Shown here piece by piece: positions 49,820-59,700 of a stretch of 64,000 nucleotides of DNA (the stretch's first letter is position 1; each line of letters opens with the position of its first letter). Origin of the DNA: Chloroflexota bacterium (GTDB taxonomy: Bacteria; Chloroflexota; Anaerolineae; Aggregatilineales; Phototrophicaceae); the NCBI GenBank assembly GCA_011525385.1, contig WTGF01000038.1, positions 1 to 64,000 on the forward strand, read 5' to 3'. The notes beneath the pieces are model-generated. The model was not told the origin of the DNA, ran no database searches, and saw nothing but the letters and a program-made list of their open reading frames with translations. Position numbers and translations under genes: made by a program.

Positions 49820-50920
49820 ATGAGTGGGCAATATCGAATTCGCGGGCAAAACGTCGAAAAAGAGTTGACAAGTGATATGAGAGTGGCGCACACATTCACC
49901 AAACAAGGCGACTGCTGGCACAACATAAGAGCGCGCCTTACCTTGATTCTATTGCTTACTGTATGCGGATTTGCAGCTTCTATGGTAACAAGCGAATCGT
50001 CAGCACAAGGCACGTCTTGTTTTCCTCAAACAACCTTGCACACAACAGTGCCAATAGAAATAAGAAAACACGCTTCATATTGGACAAGCTATGTAGGGAA
50101 GACACAGCGAGCTGTCACCTACAAAGTGATCGAGTCAAAGAATGCGCTATTGTTTGGCTCGTGCTGGGTTAGGATTCCAGAAGGCTGGCTGCTGCGTAAG
50201 GCCAGTAGCAGCGCAATTAAGCCAGGTGCGTATGGAACCAATACCAGGCGCAATACAAACGTTACATCTTCGACCAGCACGACCACCACGCAGCGTTGCT
50301 ATCGAGGTGGCATGGCATACATCACAGGCACGATGAATATTCGGTCCGGTCCGTCGACCAGGAACAGCAAAGTCGGAAGCGCAAAGTCTGGCGACGTGCT
50401 TACTGTGTCAACTTCGGAGCAAAAGGATGATTACTGTTGGCTCAATACAACCAAAGGCTGGATAGCGAAGACAGCCAGGGTACAAGCAACGAAACCTGTT
50501 GTGCCCTCTAATGCAGTTACATATCCTCCCATATACGGAGAAGAGCAATTTGTAAGCCGGATAAGACGTGCGTTTGACTACATGGCAAGGAAATCAGCCA
50601 GGTGGTACAACTATGTTCGCTCCGTCACACGATCCATAGAATCATCGGAGTCGGTCCTTGGAGCGCGAGCGTACACGGACTCACGTCGCATGGCCATAAA
50701 CTCGGACGCCTTCACTGAGACAATGAAACTAGCTAGTGTGCTGGTTCACGAAGCCTGTCACTTTTATCAAGCTATCGAGGGGAGATTAGACTCTCTTAGT
50801 AGATTAGGTAGGGAAACAGAGTGTGTACGCATTCAAATCGACTTTGTCGAAGAGGTCTCTCCAAGCTCCACTACCTGGATGAGGGAAATTCAGAGCTATC
50901 TGTCTTGGAGTTCCTGGTAG
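49820..50920 (+). CDS. Secreted SH3b-domain protein with HExxH zincin motif
   Basis: A 366-residue exported protein. A long N-terminal region precedes a hydrophobic signal segment (about 40-56) with probable cleavage near SSAQG (60-64). Two SH3b-like units follow: 75-128 ending CWVRIPEGWLLRK and 165-220 with MNIRSGPSTRNSKVG and CWLNTTKGWIAKT. The C-terminal domain has VLVHEACHFYQ with HEACH at 310-314, a zinc-protease motif; E334 (GRETEC) may be a third ligand. Base composition is unlike its neighbours: the 60-base lines at 50041 and 50401 are 38% and 43% G+C. It is probably acquired, perhaps a cell-wall-acting peptidase. GGAG precedes the ATG. Confidence 0.7.
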   Translation: MSGQYRIRGQNVEKELTSDMRVAHTFTKQGDCWHNIRARLTLILLLTVCGFAASMVTSESSAQGTSCFPQTTLHTTVPIEIRKHASYWTSYVGKTQRAVTYKVIESKNALLFGSCWVRIPEGWLLRKASSSAIKPGAYGTNTRRNTNVTSSTSTTTTQRCYRGGMAYITGTMNIRSGPSTRNSKVGSAKSGDVLTVSTSEQKDDYCWLNTTKGWIAKTARVQATKPVVPSNAVTYPPIYGEEQFVSRIRRAFDYMARKSARWYNYVRSVTRSIESSESVLGARAYTDSRRMAINSDAFTETMKLASVLVHEACHFYQAIEGRLDSLSRLGRETECVRIQIDFVEEVSPSSTTWMREIQSYLSWSSW

Positions 50921-51286
50921 ATAGTCCGGATTTTCTGGCAGACTCACTGGTCAGTCAACAGGCGCGTATTGTTATGATGTATATCACGATTACATGAAAA
51001 CAAAGTGATATGCTGAAACTTAGAGGAAACCACACCTAGACTAACGATGACAAACATATACAGGGATTTATCGAACGCAGCGATTCAGACGAAAAGCTTA
51101 GATTGTACAGCGCGCCTGAACGCATTCTCGACACGCCTGAAAACAACCACGAAACTATTCAGCACTACACTTTAGTAGATCAATGAATGCGAATCCCACC
51201 AAGCCAAGCAGTAGATGGCACTCCGTTCTCAAAAATCAGAAGATACAGTTCTTCATAATTCCCAAAAAAGATCGCACTCAGTGACC
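50921..51286. other. Intergenic region, AT-rich, no gene
   Basis: No convincing gene. A weak 7-bp inverted pair (ATATCAC at 50981-50987, GTGATAT at 51005-51011) with a long loop may mark the end of the zincin transcript. The AT-rich composition continues from the zincin gene. Confidence 0.45.
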
Positions 51287-52831
51287 ATGAACACCATCAA
51301 AGACCCGCAATTCGGCGACATCATCGATTACCAACGCTTGCGCAGAGGCATGAAGGCTGTGCTGGATAACGTCTATCCTACCTTCAACTTAATGGGTTCC
51401 ATGCTGGAAGCCACCCGTCTCTTTCGCAACAACCCCAGTTACATGACCGCTTGCGCCGCCAGCGGTCTGGCTTATATGATGCTGGTAGCCGCCGAAGAAT
51501 ACGAATTGGCAGCCAAACTCAAGGGCAAGATCTTCACGCTGAGCTGGACCGAAGAGCACACGGGAACCGACTTGCTAAGCGTCAGAACCAAAGCGACGCC
51601 GACAAGCGACGAGCCGAACGAGAAAGTTTTTCACCTCAGGGGTCAGAAGTGGCTGATCAACAATTCCTACCACGCCGACTATCATTCGGTCATCGCTAAA
51701 GTAGATCCCGCCGCTGACGGTCCGCGCTCGCTGTCCATCTTCGCCGTGCCGCACAGCAGCACCCGCAATTGGGAACGGCTGGAAACCCACGTCCTGCGCA
51801 GCATGGTGCTGACCAAGTTCGAGATTGACGGTCCGGGCATCTTGATCGGCCAGGTCGGGCGCGGCCTGGAAATCTTGCAGCGCATGGCGCTGCCCTCGAA
51901 ATACCACTGCGCCTACATGGGCGTATCCATGGTCGCGGATTCCTTACCCGCCGCTATCGATCATCTCTCGAGCAAGCATATTTTCGGCGACAATCCCATT
52001 CGGTTCAGCAATGTCTTTCGCCAGCTTTACAATCTCGTTCAACAAGCGGCGCATATCAATTTCACGTTTTTCCGCGCGCTGGCTTTCAGCGACAGTCCGT
52101 TTCTGCAGTTTCACGGCATTATGCTGAAGTCCTGGCTGCTGCTCAAATGCAACGAGATCCTCTCGCAGAATCTGCTGGTCACAGGGTCCAAGGGCTTCCT
52201 GAAGGAATCCAACATCGGCGGCAACGCGATCGACTCCTTCGTCTACCCGGTATTCGACGGGCATTATACGCTTAATACCCTGCTCACCTATAAACATGCG
52301 CGGCGTTACCTGGATGCGACGAACCAGGGCGACATCGCCGAACGCATGGCTGCGTTGCGCGACAATGCCTATATCCCACTGGAGGGCAAGCAAATCCTCA
52401 ACAACAGTCGAGAGACGCGTCATCCGCCTTTCTTCGACTACGCCGATTATGTGAAACGCTGCGAGTTGCCCATCGCCCTCGACGCCTCGGCGCCGATCAA
52501 GTCCAGCCGACAGATTATCAATGCCATCCAGACTCGTGGCGCTACCCACGAGCCGGAATACCGCTACAAGATCGGCATGCTGATACACAACCTGGAAGCC
52601 TTGCTATCGGCGGTGGAACTGTGGAAAGTCACCGGCAACGACCATTATCTCAACGCCATCATCATGCAATACAACGATGTCGCCAAGTTGATCAACCGCA
52701 TCATCAGCGAGGGCTATTTCGATGTCCCGTTTATTGAACCGCTGCGGCAACAACCGTTGCCCGATGTTGATGATCCTCGTCAGTTTCTGCTGGGTCTGCT
52801 CGATGTGAAGGGGCAGATTCGAGCAAGCTAG
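51287..52831 (+). CDS. AidB/acyl-CoA-dehydrogenase-like protein, paralogue 2
   Basis: A 514-residue close paralogue of the 48062 gene along its full length: NNSYHADY, RNWERLETHVLR, ILQRMALPSKYHCAY, FLQFHGIMLKSWLLL and NLLVTGSKGFL are shared nearly unchanged. The ACAD-type motif here is SWTEEHTGTDLLS, with GTD in place of GSD. The ATG at 51287 is chosen by alignment with the paralogue (PQFGDIIDY with SRFGDIVDF); a start at 51215 would add 24 poorly supported residues. The ends differ most. With the zincin gene between the two copies, a duplication followed by insertion is likely. Confidence 0.75.
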   Translation: MNTIKDPQFGDIIDYQRLRRGMKAVLDNVYPTFNLMGSMLEATRLFRNNPSYMTACAASGLAYMMLVAAEEYELAAKLKGKIFTLSWTEEHTGTDLLSVRTKATPTSDEPNEKVFHLRGQKWLINNSYHADYHSVIAKVDPAADGPRSLSIFAVPHSSTRNWERLETHVLRSMVLTKFEIDGPGILIGQVGRGLEILQRMALPSKYHCAYMGVSMVADSLPAAIDHLSSKHIFGDNPIRFSNVFRQLYNLVQQAAHINFTFFRALAFSDSPFLQFHGIMLKSWLLLKCNEILSQNLLVTGSKGFLKESNIGGNAIDSFVYPVFDGHYTLNTLLTYKHARRYLDATNQGDIAERMAALRDNAYIPLEGKQILNNSRETRHPPFFDYADYVKRCELPIALDASAPIKSSRQIINAIQTRGATHEPEYRYKIGMLIHNLEALLSAVELWKVTGNDHYLNAIIMQYNDVAKLINRIISEGYFDVPFIEPLRQQPLPDVDDPRQFLLGLLDVKGQIRAS

Positions 52832-52921
52832 TCCCGGCCTGTTGAACGCCTCTCTTCAAATTCCCCTGTTTTACGCTACTATTTTTGCCAGCATCTCACC
52901 CTCTCTGCTCGGAGATTATCC

Positions 52922-54064
52922 ATGAGCGAACTGATTGACCTTCTAACCGATCTCGTCTCAATCGACTCGGTCAACCCCGACCTCGTGCCAGGCGGCGCCG
53001 GCGAGGCGGCTATGGCCGAATTCGTCGCCGAATGGGGACGGCGAAACGGCCTGGAAGCGCAGGTCCAGGAAGCCGCAGCCGGGCGCCCAAACACAGTGCT
53101 GATCGCCCGCGGCAGCGGCGGCGGCAAGTCGCTGATGCTCAACGCGCATACCGACGTGGTCGGCATATCGGGCATGGACGCGCCCTTCGCGCCGAAGATC
53201 GCAGATGGGCGCATGTACGGGCGCGGCGCATATGATATGAAGAGCGGACTGGCCGCCTGTCTGCTGGCTGCAAAAGCGGCGCAGCGCATGGCGCTCACCG
53301 GCGATGTCATCGTCAGCGCGGTGGCCGATGAAGAATACGGCAGCATCGGTACCGAAGCCTTGCTGGCGGAATGGGAACGCTGGCCGGCGGACGCTGTGCT
53401 GATCGCCGAACCAACCGAACTGGCGATCAGCATCGCGCATCGCGGCTTCGTCTGGCTGGAATTCGAGGTGACTGGGGCAGCGGCGCACGGATCCCGCCCC
53501 CAGCTCGGGATAGACGCCATCGTCAAAATGGGAAAGGCGCTGGCCGCGCTTGACGCTCTGGATCAAAAACTGCGCGCCAACCCGACGCACGACCTACTGG
53601 GAAGCGGTTCCCTGCACGCCTCTTTCATTGAAGGCGGCGAAGAAATCTCGATGATTCCAGCGCGCTGCAAACTGCTGGCTGAACGGCGCACCATCCCCGG
53701 TGAAAGCGCCAAAAGCGTAGAGGCGGAAGCGGGGGCGCTGCTCGACGAAATCGCCGCGAGCGACCCCGATTTCAAAGCGGGGGTAAAAGCGACTTTTTCT
53801 CGAAGCCCTTATGGCATCGCCGCCGATCATGCGCTGGTGCGGACGCTCAAGCGGCATGCGGAAGCTTGCTTGGGTGGCGATGTGTCCATCATCGGCAGCA
53901 GTTGGTGGATGGACGCCGCTTTATTCGGTGACCGCGAGGTTCCTACCGTCGTATTGGGTCCGGCCGGCGCCGGGGCCCACGCTCGCGTCGAATGGGTTGA
54001 TTTGGAATCGGTCGCGCGCTGCCAGGAGATTTATACAGCGCTGATCGCGGATTTCTGCCGCTGA
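52922..54064 (+). CDS. M20-family metallopeptidase (ArgE/DapE/CPG2-like)
   Basis: A 380-residue dizinc amidohydrolase that removes acyl or aminoacyl groups from small substrates. H76 and D78 (NAHTDVV), D105 (GRGAYDMKSG), E137/E138 (VADEEYGS), and the late H353 (GAGAHARVE) are the expected catalytic and metal residues. A dimerisation domain (about 180-285) is inserted in the usual place. GGAG precedes the ATG. The substrate, which could be an N-acyl amino acid or a small peptide, is not evident. It is convergent with ychF. Confidence 0.88.
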   Translation: MSELIDLLTDLVSIDSVNPDLVPGGAGEAAMAEFVAEWGRRNGLEAQVQEAAAGRPNTVLIARGSGGGKSLMLNAHTDVVGISGMDAPFAPKIADGRMYGRGAYDMKSGLAACLLAAKAAQRMALTGDVIVSAVADEEYGSIGTEALLAEWERWPADAVLIAEPTELAISIAHRGFVWLEFEVTGAAAHGSRPQLGIDAIVKMGKALAALDALDQKLRANPTHDLLGSGSLHASFIEGGEEISMIPARCKLLAERRTIPGESAKSVEAEAGALLDEIAASDPDFKAGVKATFSRSPYGIAADHALVRTLKRHAEACLGGDVSIIGSSWWMDAALFGDREVPTVVLGPAGAGAHARVEWVDLESVARCQEIYTALIADFCR

Positions 54065-54158
54065 GCCGCTCGGCGGCAGCGAAAAGCTCTGCGCCGCTCA
54101 CGCAAAATTGTCAGCCGTCTCATCGCTTGAGCGACGCGGTTAACATAAACAGGAGCGC

Positions 54159-55259
54159 TCAGACATTGAAGCGGAATAATATGACATCGCCGTCGCGCAC
54201 AACATAGTCCCGTCCCTCCACTTGTACCAAGCCCGCCGACTTGATGAGGTTGCGGTCTTGATATTCCTCAAAGATCGAAAACGGGATGACCTCGGCGCGG
54301 ATGAAACCGCGCTCGAAATCGCTGTGGATCACGCCGGCCGCTTGCGGCGCCGTCCAGCCGCCGCGAATGGTCCAAGCGCGGGTCTCGTTCTCATTGAAGG
54401 TGAAATAGCTGATTAAGCCGAGCCTGCGATAGCATTCGCGGATCAAGCGCTCCAGACTGCTTGCGCTAATATCATACAGGCTCAAATACTCCGCCCGCTC
54501 CTCGTCGCTCAAGCCGCCGATTTCATCCTCCAGGCTGGCGCAAACCGCAATCGCTTGCGCGCCTTCCGCAGCGGCGATCTGGCGCGCCCCCGCGAGATAG
54601 GCGTTGTCGCCTTGCAAGCCGTCTTCGTCGACATTGGCCAGGTAGATCACGGGCTTCGCCGTCAAAAAACGCATCTCTCGATTGAGCGCGACAAACGCGG
54701 AGTCGTCACTTTCCGGGAATGCGCGCAGCGGCTGTCCTGCGCCGATATGCGCTTCGACCTTGCGCGCCATCTCCAGCGCCGGCAAAAGCTCGCGATCGCC
54801 CTTGACTTCGCGCTCCAGTTTTTCCAGCCGTCGTTCCAGTTGCTGCAGGTCCGCCAGCGCCAATTCGGTATTGATGACGGCGATATCATCGGCCGGGTCG
54901 GGCGAGGCGTTGACGTGCACGACATTATCGTCATCGAAGCAGCGCACAACATGCACGATGGCGTCGACATCGCGGATATGTCCGAGAAAGCGATTGCCCA
55001 ATCCTTCGCCCTGGCTGGCGCCTTTCACCAAGCCCGCCACATCGACAAAATCGACCCGGGCGGGAATCGCCTGCGGGACGCCGACCCAGCCTTGCAGTTG
55101 GGTCAAGCGGGCATCGGGCAGGGGCACAACAGCCTGGTTGGCTTCAATGGTGCAGAAAGGGTAGTTTTCCGCAGCGGCGTTCTGCGCCCGCGTCAAGGCG
55201 TTGAAGAGGGTGCTTTTGCCGACATTGGGCAAGCCGACGATACCGATACTCAGGCTCAT
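54159..55259 (-). CDS. ychF: Ribosome-associated ATPase YchF (OBG family)
   Basis: A 366-residue P-loop protein conserved across bacteria that binds ATP rather than GTP and associates with ribosomes. GLPNVGKST (9-17) is the G1 motif, NYPFCTIEANQ and DVAGLVKGASQGEGLGNRF match the G2/G3 region, and a coiled coil (LQQLERRLEKLEREVKG) is followed by the C-terminal TGS domain (ETRAWTIRGG). Length is the family norm. GAAGG precedes the start. This housekeeping gene breaks the run of catabolic genes. Confidence 0.95.
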   Translation of the reverse strand: MSLSIGIVGLPNVGKSTLFNALTRAQNAAAENYPFCTIEANQAVVPLPDARLTQLQGWVGVPQAIPARVDFVDVAGLVKGASQGEGLGNRFLGHIRDVDAIVHVVRCFDDDNVVHVNASPDPADDIAVINTELALADLQQLERRLEKLEREVKGDRELLPALEMARKVEAHIGAGQPLRAFPESDDSAFVALNREMRFLTAKPVIYLANVDEDGLQGDNAYLAGARQIAAAEGAQAIAVCASLEDEIGGLSDEERAEYLSLYDISASSLERLIRECYRRLGLISYFTFNENETRAWTIRGGWTAPQAAGVIHSDFERGFIRAEVIPFSIFEEYQDRNLIKSAGLVQVEGRDYVVRDGDVILFRFNV

Positions 55260-55417
55260 GCCTTCATCCTTCGCATGTGCGGATCTTGCCTATCGTACAT
55301 GAGTGTGCCATGCCTAACCAGCGCAAAGCGCAACCACAGGCGAGGTCCGCTCGCCCAGTTCGACTCGGTCGCGCCGACGCCGCACAAGTTGATCGCCACA
55401 ACGGGAGCCGGCAAAGG

Positions 55418-55426
55418 TGTTATAAT
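55418..55426 (+). promoter_or_regulatory. Extended -10 promoter for the RraA-like gene
   Basis: TGTTATAAT has a perfect TATAAT (55421-55426) and the TGn extension; no -35 is needed in such promoters and none is clear. The start codon is 42 bases downstream, preceded by AAGGA. Confidence 0.55.
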
Positions 55427-55467
55427 CATGCCGACATTCGTCAAACTGCGCAGGACCAAGGACAATT

Positions 55468-56205
55468 ATGCTAAAGATTCCGAGCTTGGCACGCCTCCCG
55501 CAAGAGACATTAGACCAACTCAGAGACATCGGCACAGCCACCATTGCCGGCGCGCTGGCGCGTGAGGGCATTCGCAACCCGCACATGGTTGGCTTGCTTC
55601 CCTTCAATCCGGGCAAGTCGCTGGCCGGTCAAGCTGTAACCTTGCAATTCATGCCCAAGCGCGAAGACCTGCACTGGGGCGACGAGTATGCCTACGCGCC
55701 CGAGCGCGAACTGCACCGCAAAGCCATCGTGGCTGCCGCGCCCGGCGATGTCGTGGTGGTCGACGCCCGCGGCAGCATGGCCAGCGGCGTCTTCGGCGAG
55801 ATGATGCTGACATCCTACAAAGCGCAGGGCGGCGAAGGCGTGGTCATCGACGGCTGCATTCGCGACTTTCCCGAAGTGCAAGAGCTCGATCTGGGTTTGT
55901 GGCTGCGCGGTGTCACGCCCAATTTTCATACCCAGACCGATATTTTCCCCCATGCGGTCAATGTGCCGATCGCCTGCGCCGGTGTATTTGTCGTGCCCGG
56001 CGATGTCATAGTCGCGGACGACGACGGCGCCGTGGTGGTGCCGGCAGCGATGGCGGCGGATATCGCTGATAAGGCCTCGGCCAAAGCCGAATGGGAGGTC
56101 TTCTCGCGCATGAAACTGGAAGAAGGCGGCGCGCTGGAGAAATACTACCCGCTCAACGACGAAGCCAGAGCGGAATATGAGGCTTGGCTGAAGCGGTCGT
56201 CCTAA
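55468..56205 (+). CDS. RraA/HMG aldolase-family protein
   Basis: A 245-residue member of the RraA-like (formerly dimethylmenaquinone methyltransferase) family, which includes 4-hydroxy-4-methyl-2-oxoglutarate aldolases and other pyruvate aldolases. Key motifs are FGEMM (109-113), DGCIRD with R132 and D133 (128-133) and VPGDVIVADDDGAVVVP. TATIAGALAREG near the N-terminus is usual. It might act on a keto acid from the catabolic genes or be an RNase E inhibitor homologue; the intact catalytic Arg/Asp favour an aldolase. AAGGA precedes ATG. It is four bases before the membrane protein gene. Confidence 0.87.
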   Translation: MLKIPSLARLPQETLDQLRDIGTATIAGALAREGIRNPHMVGLLPFNPGKSLAGQAVTLQFMPKREDLHWGDEYAYAPERELHRKAIVAAAPGDVVVVDARGSMASGVFGEMMLTSYKAQGGEGVVIDGCIRDFPEVQELDLGLWLRGVTPNFHTQTDIFPHAVNVPIACAGVFVVPGDVIVADDDGAVVVPAAMAADIADKASAKAEWEVFSRMKLEEGGALEKYYPLNDEARAEYEAWLKRSS

Positions 56206-56209
56206 GATT

Positions 56210-56716
56210 ATGTCGCAAGCTGCCCTGGCGATCAGCCTCTTCTTCCACATCCTGGCGACAGTCGTCTGGATCGGCGGCATTCTGTTGATCACATTCCTGG
56301 TCATCCCGCAAGTTACCAATGTGCTAGAGGATCAGACCGCTCTGCATCAAATCTTGCTCCGCATCCGGGGGCGCTTTGCCGGGGTCAGCAATCTGGCGCT
56401 CGCCGTGCTGATCGTCACCGGCTTGCTGCAGATGACAGCCGATCCCAATTACGACGGCTTGCTGCGGCTCGATAATCAATGGAGCCGCGTCTTGCTGCTG
56501 AAGCACTTGTTGATTGTGATCATGGCGGTACTCGGCCTGGCGCTGCAATTGAGCGTCTCGCCGGCCCTGGAGCGCGTCAGCTTGCTCCTTCAACATGGAA
56601 AGGATGGGGATAGCGAGTGGCGACGCTTGCGCCGGAACGAACGGCGTCTGACCCTAATCATTGTTCTGCTCGCCATATTGATTCTGGCGACGAGCGCTTG
56701 GCTGGTTTCGATCTAA
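56210..56716 (+). CDS. CopD-like / DUF-type four-helix membrane protein
   Basis: A 168-residue integral membrane protein with four hydrophobic helices (about 5-31, 55-75, 92-113, 145-166). FFHILATVVWIGGILLI, with the His and Trp of the first helix, resembles the copper-resistance CopD C-terminal domain and related small membrane proteins. A basic cytoplasmic loop (WRRLRRNERR) precedes the last helix. The role is unknown; copper or heme association is possible. It follows the RraA-like gene by four bases. Confidence 0.7.
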   Translation: MSQAALAISLFFHILATVVWIGGILLITFLVIPQVTNVLEDQTALHQILLRIRGRFAGVSNLALAVLIVTGLLQMTADPNYDGLLRLDNQWSRVLLLKHLLIVIMAVLGLALQLSVSPALERVSLLLQHGKDGDSEWRRLRRNERRLTLIIVLLAILILATSAWLVSI

Positions 56717-56737
56717 AGTGTTTTGCTTATCCTTTTC

Positions 56738-56746
56738 TGTTATAAA
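56738..56746 (+). promoter_or_regulatory. Extended -10 promoter for the indolepyruvate oxidoreductase gene
   Basis: TGTTATAAA, an extended -10, lies 44 bases before the ATG at 56790. The -35 region is weak. Confidence 0.45.
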
Positions 56747-56789
56747 ATGGAGATGAGGAGCCACCTCATCGACTCGCAAAAGGTCTCGC

Positions 56790-59700
56790 ATGATAGAAGA
56801 AAAAGCCCTGCCTGCATCAATCAGAACGAAACGGGACTTGCAAGATTTTACTTTGCGAGATCGTTACACAGTTGAAAACGGCCGCATTATCCTGAACGGG
56901 ACCCAAGCTCTGGCGCGCTTGCCGATGGACCAGCATCGGGCGGACAAAGGCCGCGGATTGCATACCGGCAGCTTAATCACCGGTTATCGCGGCTCGCCTA
57001 TGGGCATCATCGATATGGTGCTGGAGCAAATCCCTGGGTTACTGGAAGAACATCACATCCGCTTCATCCCGGCAGTCAATGAAGAACTCGCCGCGACCGC
57101 AATCCTGGGCAGCCAGACCGCCAACCTCCTGCCCGATCCCAAATACGACGGTGTTTTGGGCATGTGGTACGGCAAGGGTCCCGGCGTCGACCGCAGCGGC
57201 GATGCCTTCAAACACGCCAACTTGACCGGCGTCGGCCGCTATGGCGGCGTGCTGGCGCTGGCGGGCGACGACCCTTCTTGCAAGTCTTCAACCATCCCTT
57301 CCCATTCCGAAGTCGCGCTTTATGACGCGTTGATGCCGATACTCTTCCCCGGCAATGTGCAAGAAATCCTCGATTTGGGCCGGCTCGGTTTCGAGTTGTC
57401 GCGCTTTTGCGGGTTGTGGGTCGGCTTCAAGATCGTCACCGATGTCGCCGATGAATACAGTAGCGCGCAAGTATCGAGCGAGCGTGTCCGGATCGTCGAG
57501 CCGCAATTCATGGTTGACGGCAAGCCCTGGCGTCATACGCAGAACACCGCCTTGATTTCGCCCTATAGTCTGCAATTGGAACAGCAGATCCACGACGTGC
57601 GGCTGGATGCCGCCTTGGCATTCGCCAAAGCCAACAAGCTCAACAAGATCACCGTAGCGACTCCGGACGCCTGGCTGGGGATCGTCGCCGCGGGCAAGAC
57701 CTATTATGACCTCCGTCAAGCGCTGCTGGACATCGGGCTGGACGACGCGGAACTGGAGAGAACCGGCATTCGTCTGTTGAAACTCGGCATGATCTTCCCG
57801 CTCGAACCCGATATCTTGCATCAATTCACCGATGGTTTGGAAGAGATCCTGGTCATTGAAGAGAAGCGCTCTTTCATCGAAATGTTCTGCAAGGAGCGAC
57901 TGTACGCTATGCCAGGCGCCCCGCGCATCGTCGGCAAAAAGGACGAGCGGGGCGAGCGCCTGGTCAAGGCGGACAATGAACTGGACGCGGACGAAATCGT
58001 TCGCGTGCTGGCGCGCCGCTTGATCGGGCGCGTCGATGTTCCGTCGCTGGAACGACGCCTCGATCAGATTAATGCCTTGCCCGATATGGGCACGATTCCG
58101 ATCCTGGCGCGGCAGCCCTATTTCTGTTCGGGCTGTCCGCACAACCGCTCCACTAAAGTGCCGGAAGGCTCGATGGCGGCGGCCGGCATCGGCTGCCACA
58201 CCTTGGCGATCCTGATGGACCGCAATACCGCTGGCGTCACGCAGATGGGCGGCGAAGGCGCCAATTGGGTCGGCGCTTCACTATTTTCCAATATCGATCA
58301 TATCTTTCAAAACATCGGCGATGGCACCTTCGCCCATAGCGGTTCGCTGTCGATACGGCAAGCCTGCGCCGCTGGCACGCACATGACCTTCAAAATCCTT
58401 TACAACTCGGCAGTGGCGATGACCGGCGGGCAGCAAGCCGATGGATTAATGCCGGTGCCCGAACTCAGTCATTTTCTCTATGCCGAAGGCGTGGCAAAGA
58501 CCATCGTCGTCTCCTCGGACCCGGGCAAGTTCGCGCCTGATACCTATTGGGCGCCGGGCGCGGAGGTTTGGGATCGCGATCGCATGGAAGAGGCGCAGCT
58601 TCACCTGCGCGATACGCCGGGCGTTACCGTCCTGATCTATGACCAGGAATGCGCGGCGAACCTGCGCCGCAAACGCAGGCGCGGCTACGCAGCCGACCCC
58701 AGCTTACGCATATTCATCAACGAGGCTGTATGCGAAGGCTGCGGCGACTGCGGCAGCGTTTCCAATTGCCTAAGCGTACAGCCGGTCGAGACCGAGTTCG
58801 GCCGCAAGACACAGATCCATCAATCCTCTTGCAATAAGGACTACACCTGCCTGGAAGGCAATTGTCCCGCCTTCATGAGCGCGATCCCGGCTGACAAACC
58901 GCGCGCGCAGTCAAAGCCAGCCTTCAAAGTAGAGCGAGCAATCGCCGAACCGGAACGTCAGCTCAATGGCGCCGCCAACATCCTGCTGACGGGCATCGGC
59001 GGGACAGGCGTTGTCACCGCCAACCAGGTCCTCGGCACAGCCGCTGCGCTGGACGGCCTTCACGTGAGGTCACTCGATCAGACCGGCCTCAGCCAAAAAG
59101 GCGGACCCGTCGTCTCCAATCTAAAGATCACCGCCGAGCCGATTGATATCGCATGCAAGGTCGGCAATGGCGCGGCGGACGCCTTCCTGGTCTTTGACGT
59201 GCTGACGGCGACGGAAAGCAAAAACCTGGCGCGCGCCCACCCGCAGCGCAGTGTCGCCATCGTCAGCACCAGCCAGGTGCCGACAGGCGCCATGGTCCGT
59301 GATACGACTGTCGAGTTCCCGGAAGCCGATCACGTATTGGAGCTCATCAATCGGCGGACGCGGGCGGGCGACAACGTCTTCTTTGATGCCATCGGCATGG
59401 CGGAAGCCTTATTCGACAATCACATGATGGCGAATATGATCGTCATCGGCGCCGCTTACCAAGCGGGCTTGCTGCCGATGTCCTCCCTGGCGATCGAAAG
59501 CGCGATCGAGCTCAACGGCGTCAAGGCAACGGAGAACCAGCAGGCTTTCCGCGCCGGTAGGTTGGCAGTAGCTGATCCGGCCTGGCTGGCCGAACTGGAT
59601 TTGGGACGCAAAGGCGCAGTCGTAGAAGCGCTCGAGCTATCCCCGACAGCGACGGCGCTGGTGGATTCGGTTGGCGCGAGCGGCGAACTAAAGCGCCTGC

